The position numbers and the translations under genes were made by a program. A stretch of 64,000 nucleotides of DNA from Gelidibacter pelagius. Its GTDB lineage: Bacteria > Bacteroidota > Bacteroidia > Flavobacteriales > Flavobacteriaceae. The stretch is taken from assembly GCF_017581925.1 (NCBI RefSeq), contig NZ_JAGEVG010000006.1, positions 1-64,000 on the forward strand, given 5' to 3'. Shown piece by piece: positions 59,803-64,000 of the stretch (the first letter of the stretch is position 1; every line of letters begins with the position of its first letter). The notes beneath the pieces were generated by a model, which ran no database searches, had not been told where the DNA came from, and saw only the letters and a list, made by a program, of their open reading frames with translations.

Positions 59803-60744
59803 TTAATTTAATTGCTCTGAATTATTTAAAATAGAGGGCAATTGTTCTGATATTTGTTCCGCTGCCCTTTTATGTCCATAACAGGTCCAATGGCTATCGT
59901 AGTCAAAGACCCAAGTTTCATCATTATTGGAATCCAAAAAGATAATGTTAAATCCGGCGGCCTGACAAATTGCAATAATGGATTTACTTGAATCAGGATG
60001 GAACACCAATGTCTTATTATTGATGGTGTAATTACACTTTATATAAGCCATAAGTTGAGTTAGTTCAGGTTGAAATTCCAGTTCTTTATTATTAGTATCT
60101 TTAGAACTGACTTCTGGTTTCTCGTCTATATTAGATAAGTTTGTTAACGGAAACCTATTATACAAGTAATACATTAGCTTCCAGGCATATAATATTTTTT
60201 TTAGGCCAGGAGTTTTCATTTTGCCATATTCTATGGTGTTGGTATCAATATTTAATTGCGTAATATCGTCCATTGGTTTTATTTGGGAAATACTTTCGTA
60301 AAAATCTTCATCATTGACGTATATTAAAAATTGAATTGGTTTGAGTGAATCAAATTGTTTGCTTATTTCTAATGCTTCAATTAGCGAAACTCCTGAACGG
60401 CCAGCTTCCATGAAATTATAATCCTTCATATTCTCTTTTAAGAAAACAGATTGATGACACTCATTTGGATTCATGAAGTTTTCAATAAAAGAATCTCCAA
60501 TAACCATTATAAGATTATCATAACTTTGAGGAAGTTTTCCTGGCCAACCAAATTTATTTATTGTCCAATTGTGTTCGCCACCTTTCCAATACCCTTCTTG
60601 ATTTGGAAGGTATTTTTGAACACCATGTCCATCAATCGTTCTTTGGGGTAAATCGGCCACAGCATGCGTCAACCTAACAACAACTTCACCGACAACAATA
60701 GTTATTAGTAATAACGGAAATATATTTTTAAGGAATTTTTTCAT
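59803..60744 (-). CDS. SGNH/GDSL-like acyltransferase partner protein
   Basis: A protein of 313 residues from the ATG at 60744 (MKKFLKNIFPLLLITIVVGE), with an N-terminal signal anchor; an ATG 84 bases upstream lies inside the MBOAT gene. The periplasmic domain has the nucleophile-type motif IMVIGDSFIENFMNPNECHQ and later WVFDYDSHWTCYGHKRAAEQ, a DxxH-like catalytic pair (DSHW). Such AlgX/DltD/AlgJ-like proteins hand acyl groups from the MBOAT protein to a polysaccharide. The MBOAT gene precedes it by 2 bases, so the two form a module. Confidence 0.82.
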   Translation of the reverse strand: MKKFLKNIFPLLLITIVVGEVVVRLTHAVADLPQRTIDGHGVQKYLPNQEGYWKGGEHNWTINKFGWPGKLPQSYDNLIMVIGDSFIENFMNPNECHQSVFLKENMKDYNFMEAGRSGVSLIEALEISKQFDSLKPIQFLIYVNDEDFYESISQIKPMDDITQLNIDTNTIEYGKMKTPGLKKILYAWKLMYYLYNRFPLTNLSNIDEKPEVSSKDTNNKELEFQPELTQLMAYIKCNYTINNKTLVFHPDSSKSIIAICQAAGFNIIFLDSNNDETWVFDYDSHWTCYGHKRAAEQISEQLPSILNNSEQLN

Positions 60745-60746
60745 AG

Positions 60747-62180
60747 TTAAAACTGAAAATATATAAATTGTTGCTTTTCGCCTGTAAAGCTGAACATCAA
60801 TACAATCAGCAGAATATAATAGCCCCAACGCACAGGTTTACTCATAAAATCAACATTTTCAATCGCATATTCGCCACTTCTTCCAAGCCATTCTGTTCCT
60901 ACGAAAAACAGTACTAATATTAAAATCGGGATTGGAAATATTTCAATTTCTGAAAATAAAGAAAAGGAAAAAGTGTTTTTCAAATACGATATGGCGTGCG
61001 ATACAGAATCTGCCCTAAAAAATATCCATGCAATAATAGTTAGTAAAAACGTAAATGACATTTGAGCAAGTTCCTTAAAACTGGGGAAATATTTCCCTTG
61101 TGCAACCAAATCTGTATTTACTCTATTTTTGTTTGTCAATAATAATGGTAAAAAGTACAAAGCATTTAATGCGCCCCAAATTATAAAGGTCCAGTTGGCA
61201 CCATGCCAAAAACCACTTACTACAAAAATGATGAAGGTGTTTCTGATTTTCATTTTAAGTCCACCTCTGCTTCCGCCTAATGGAATGTACAAATAATCTC
61301 TAAACCATGTAGAAAGTGATATGTGCCAACGTCTCCAGAATTCTGCGATATCCCTAGAGAAATAAGGGAATGCAAAGTTTCTTTTTAAGTCAAATCCAAA
61401 TAATCTAGAAATACCGATAGCAATGTCCGAATACCCAGAAAAATCACCATAAATCTGAAATGCAAAGAAAATGGCACCAAGTAGAAGCGTACTCCCGTTA
61501 TATTCGGTATGGTTATTGAAAATAATATTGGCATACTTAGCACAGTTATCTGCAATAACAATTTTTTTGAACAATCCCCAAAGTGCTTGGCGTAACCCAT
61601 CAACCGCATTACTGTAATTAAATGTCCGTTCCTTTGAAAACTGAGGCAATAAATTTGTAGCCCGTTCGATGGGTCCAGCGACTAATTGAGGGAAAAAGCT
61701 GACAAAAGCCATGAAGCCCACTATATCTTTAGTCGGTTCTAATTTTTCATTATAAACATCAATAGTATAACTTAAGGTTTGGAATGTATAAAAACTAATG
61801 CCGACAGGCAATATAATGTTAAGCGTATTGATACTGAGTTCGGCGCCAAAAAAGGTAAACGAATCTATTAAGCTTTCAACAAAAAAGTTGTAATATTTAA
61901 AAAATCCGAGAAACCCAAGGTTAACACAAATACTGATCCATAACAGTAGCTTTCTTTTTGATGGTTTTTCTGTTTTCCCCAGCGCAAGTCCTATTGTATA
62001 ATCCACCAACGAACTAAATAAGATTAATGAAAGGAATCGCCAATCCCACCAGCCATAAAACACATAACTAGATACCGTGATCAATAGATTTTGAGACTTG
62101 ATGCGTTTTCCTCCTATAAGCCAGTATAATCCAAATACGATTGGAAGAAACAGAAAAAATTCAATGGAATTAAACAGCAT
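60747..62180 (-). CDS. MBOAT-family O-acyltransferase (module 1)
   Basis: A 477-residue multi-pass membrane enzyme. About ten helices are visible from IEFFLFLPIVFGLYWLIGGK onward. MBOAT signatures: AEFWRRWHISLSTWFRDYLY, IPLGGSRGGLKMKIRNTFI and SGFWHGANWTFIIWGALNAL with the conserved His near residue 325. It moves an acyl group (usually acetyl) across the inner membrane, as AlgI and DltB do, for transfer to an exported glycan. It is strongly similar to the second MBOAT gene 2.4 kb upstream. Downstream lies its SGNH partner. Confidence 0.93.
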   Translation of the reverse strand: MLFNSIEFFLFLPIVFGLYWLIGGKRIKSQNLLITVSSYVFYGWWDWRFLSLILFSSLVDYTIGLALGKTEKPSKRKLLLWISICVNLGFLGFFKYYNFFVESLIDSFTFFGAELSINTLNIILPVGISFYTFQTLSYTIDVYNEKLEPTKDIVGFMAFVSFFPQLVAGPIERATNLLPQFSKERTFNYSNAVDGLRQALWGLFKKIVIADNCAKYANIIFNNHTEYNGSTLLLGAIFFAFQIYGDFSGYSDIAIGISRLFGFDLKRNFAFPYFSRDIAEFWRRWHISLSTWFRDYLYIPLGGSRGGLKMKIRNTFIIFVVSGFWHGANWTFIIWGALNALYFLPLLLTNKNRVNTDLVAQGKYFPSFKELAQMSFTFLLTIIAWIFFRADSVSHAISYLKNTFSFSLFSEIEIFPIPILILVLFFVGTEWLGRSGEYAIENVDFMSKPVRWGYYILLIVLMFSFTGEKQQFIYFQF

Positions 62181-62216
62181 GTAATTGCATGATTTAGTTG
62201 GTTAATAGAGGTTCTG

Positions 62217-63194
62217 TTAGTGGTTTTTTTCTTGTATTCGTTTTATTGCCTCCACAAGTTGCATGCTTGCTTTTTGAGCGCCCTTGTAATTTGGGTGGTG
62301 ATAATCCGCAAAATCCTGGTCTGTATAAATAGTATGATCATCAATAAAATTATTTAGATCAAAATAAGGATTGTTTTCTTTTGCCATATACGTTTTAAAA
62401 TAAGCACCTTCATCATCTGTTTTGCTTAATTTTAATCTCGAAGGAGGATAGGCTGTTCTTACACAAACTAACTTTGCATTATTGGATTTGACAAGATGCT
62501 CAATTTTTTTAAAATACTTATCAAAACGATTTTTGTCGAATGTTGTATTTTCAAAATTGGAGATGGGTCCAAAATTAGACACTTGTGCTTTACTGGCTGT
62601 TAGGGTATCATGCAGATAACCCTTGATCCATTGATCTTCTTTTCTAAGTGATTTATTATTTGAAAACACCCCGATGATGTCTTGTTTTATATAATTCTTA
62701 AATTTCACTACTGGAATGCTGAAGTTTAGAATTCCAGCTGTGCCGTAGCCTTTGGCAATGAGATTATATCTTCTTTGATTGGAATTAAAGAAAGAAGAAT
62801 TAGAATAAGTTTGGTAGTAATCATAGATATCATCTGAGGCCTCAAAAAACAGATCCAAGATGATATATTTTGGTTTTTGATATTCAAAAATTTCTTCTAA
62901 ACTGTAATAGGTCTCAGCAATATCTTGGGCTGATGTGGCCATATTATATGAGTTTGTATTTAGAAATGAGTCAATAATAATTGGATTAAATGAAGCATAA
63001 GCTCTGCTGGTACCAACAATGATCAAGTCATAAGTATTTTTGTTTTGATGAATAGCTTCCCATTTAAGGTAATTTCTATTCGTTTTATTTCGAACAGATT
63101 TATGGGTGGGATATTCATATATAATCGCAATAATTACATTTACCAATATAAACACTAACACACCTAAGGAAACTTGTTTTAAAAATTTTTTCAT
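62217..63194 (-). CDS. SGNH/DltD-like acyltransferase partner protein
   Basis: A 325-residue protein with an N-terminal anchor (FLKQVSLGVLVFILVNVIIA). The nucleophile region reads DLIIVGTSRAYASFNPIIID, where GTSR replaces the usual GDS, as in DltD-like proteins. The C-terminal catalytic pair lies in DQDFADYHHPNYKGAQKASM (DxxHPNYxG). Both features point to a periplasmic acyl-handling partner of the upstream MBOAT gene, 8 bases away. Apart from MKKFLK at the start it is unlike the SGNH protein of module 1, so the two modules have different acceptor partners. Confidence 0.78.
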   Translation of the reverse strand: MKKFLKQVSLGVLVFILVNVIIAIIYEYPTHKSVRNKTNRNYLKWEAIHQNKNTYDLIIVGTSRAYASFNPIIIDSFLNTNSYNMATSAQDIAETYYSLEEIFEYQKPKYIILDLFFEASDDIYDYYQTYSNSSFFNSNQRRYNLIAKGYGTAGILNFSIPVVKFKNYIKQDIIGVFSNNKSLRKEDQWIKGYLHDTLTASKAQVSNFGPISNFENTTFDKNRFDKYFKKIEHLVKSNNAKLVCVRTAYPPSRLKLSKTDDEGAYFKTYMAKENNPYFDLNNFIDDHTIYTDQDFADYHHPNYKGAQKASMQLVEAIKRIQEKNH

Positions 63195-63202
63195 TTATAA
63201 TA

Positions 63203-64000
63203 TTAAAACTGAAAATAAATAAATGCTTGCTCTTCTCCAGTAAAGAGAAACATAAGCATAATGAGCAACATATAGAAAGACCAGCGCATTGGTTTTTTCA
63301 TAAAATCTATTCGTTCCAAGGCGTGTTGATCATGTCTTCCCAACCACTCAATACCCAAAAAAACGGAAACTAAAAACAATACGGTATATGGAAGAATTAC
63401 AGGTTTTGAAAACAGAGAACTATTGAACATGTCCAATAAGTATCTGAACGCATGGGAAACAGAATCGGCCCTAAAAAATACCCAAGCCACAGTTGTGATG
63501 AAAAAAGTAAAGGCCATTTGAACAATTTCCCTAAAATTGGGCAACAGTTTATTTTGGGCCACTACATCGGTATTCACCCTATTTTTTTTAGCGAGCAATA
63601 ATGGTAAAAAATATAAGGCGTTCAGTCCTCCCCAAACAATAAAGGTCCAATTAGCGCCATGCCAAAACCCACTAACGAGAAATATGATAAAAACATTTCT
63701 TATTTTTTTATTCAAACTTCCTCTGCTTCCTCCCAAAGGAATGTAGATATAATCTCTGAACCAGGTAGATAATGAGATGTGCCACCTTCTCCAAAATTCT
63801 GCAATGTCCCTTGAGAAGTATGGGAATGCGAAATTTTGCTTAAGGTCAAAACCAAAAAATCTAGAAATACCGATGGCGATATCCGAATAGCCTGAAAAAT
63901 CACCATAAATTTGAAATGCAAATAAAAGCGCTCCCAAAAACAGTGTGCTGCCAGAATAGTCATTTGAGTTATTAAATATAGTATTTGCATATTTTGCACA
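63203..64000 (-). CDS. MBOAT-family O-acyltransferase (module 2), cut by the window edge
   Basis: The frame runs open to the last base: the visible part starts CAKYANTIFNNSNDYSGSTL and aligns with residues about 210-477 of module 1's MBOAT protein. Signatures AEFWRRWHISLSTWFRDYIY, IPLGGSRGSLNKKIRNVFI and SGFWHGANWTFIVWGGLNAL with the conserved His are intact. About 210 N-terminal residues lie outside the window. It is a tandem duplicate of the other MBOAT gene, and its SGNH-type partner follows after 8 bases. Acyl transfer to the exported polysaccharide is expected. Confidence 0.92.
   Translation of the reverse strand, partial: CAKYANTIFNNSNDYSGSTLFLGALLFAFQIYGDFSGYSDIAIGISRFFGFDLKQNFAFPYFSRDIAEFWRRWHISLSTWFRDYIYIPLGGSRGSLNKKIRNVFIIFLVSGFWHGANWTFIVWGGLNALYFLPLLLAKKNRVNTDVVAQNKLLPNFREIVQMAFTFFITTVAWVFFRADSVSHAFRYLLDMFNSSLFSKPVILPYTVLFLVSVFLGIEWLGRHDQHALERIDFMKKPMRWSFYMLLIMLMFLFTGEEQAFIYFQF

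Noticed and set aside
1-64000. tRNA or rRNA genes
   Set aside because: No cloverleaf with a TTCGANTC-type arm or rRNA core was recognised on either strand by eye; a tRNAscan or Infernal run would be decisive.

Overview
The window is chromosomal DNA from a Bacteroidetes bacterium, most likely family Flavobacteriaceae. The evidence is the low GC content, promoter -7 elements of the TAnnTTTG type, and flavobacterial families such as RteC, DUF6146, DUF6787, DUF6876, TIGR02757 and CarboxypepD_reg TonB receptors. I cannot name the genus.

Bases 1 to about 10,560 are the end of an integrated mobile element. It carries ssb, a DUF6876 gene, an EEP-type nuclease, a DnaC-like ATPase paired with a replication-initiator-like protein, an excisionase-like HTH gene, rteC, a membrane-anchored LuxR-type regulator, an IS21 relic and a tyrosine integrase that abuts yebC. 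It also holds a roughly 300-bp noncoding unit repeated three times with a covarying hairpin, and palindromes between rteC and the HTH gene that look like RteC operators. The other end of the element lies outside the window.

Bases 10,600 to 42,000 are mostly core chromosome: yebC, a Prc-like S41 protease, pterin dehydratase, an S10-like peptidase, a GAF histidine kinase, TIGR02757, a LolD-like ATPase, folE, a metal-type TonB receptor block, a serine/acyl-CoA-reductase block (serA, serC, acyl-CoA reductase, ferredoxin), ychF, parE-orf-parC, an XRE regulator, an M14 peptidase, an Lrp regulator, a dinB-like gene broken by one amber codon, aroB and proline dehydrogenase. A REP-like intergenic element occurs three times, each time downstream of and co-oriented with a gene.

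Bases 42,300 to the right edge are a surface-polysaccharide locus. The plus strand has a GT2, a PglC/WcaJ-type sugar-phosphate transferase, a DegT aminotransferase, a WbpM/PglF-type 4,6-dehydratase, a Wza-like exporter and a Wzc-like tyrosine kinase. A HAD/ATP-grasp pair is embedded on the minus strand. A long minus-strand run then has GT4, AsnB, GT4, GT4 and AsnB, followed by two tandem modules of an MBOAT O-acyltransferase with an SGNH/DltD-like partner; the second MBOAT runs off the window. Together these genes would build, decorate (amidation, O-acylation) and export an exopolysaccharide or capsule. No polymerase or flippase is visible; they would have to lie beyond the right edge or elsewhere.

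No rRNA, tRNA or CRISPR array was found. The least explained items are the triple hairpin repeat, the RteC/HTH palindrome region, the integrase with Lys at the second catalytic Arg position, the GGATAT repeat encoding the Wzc tyrosine tail, and the twin AsnB and twin MBOAT-SGNH arrangement.
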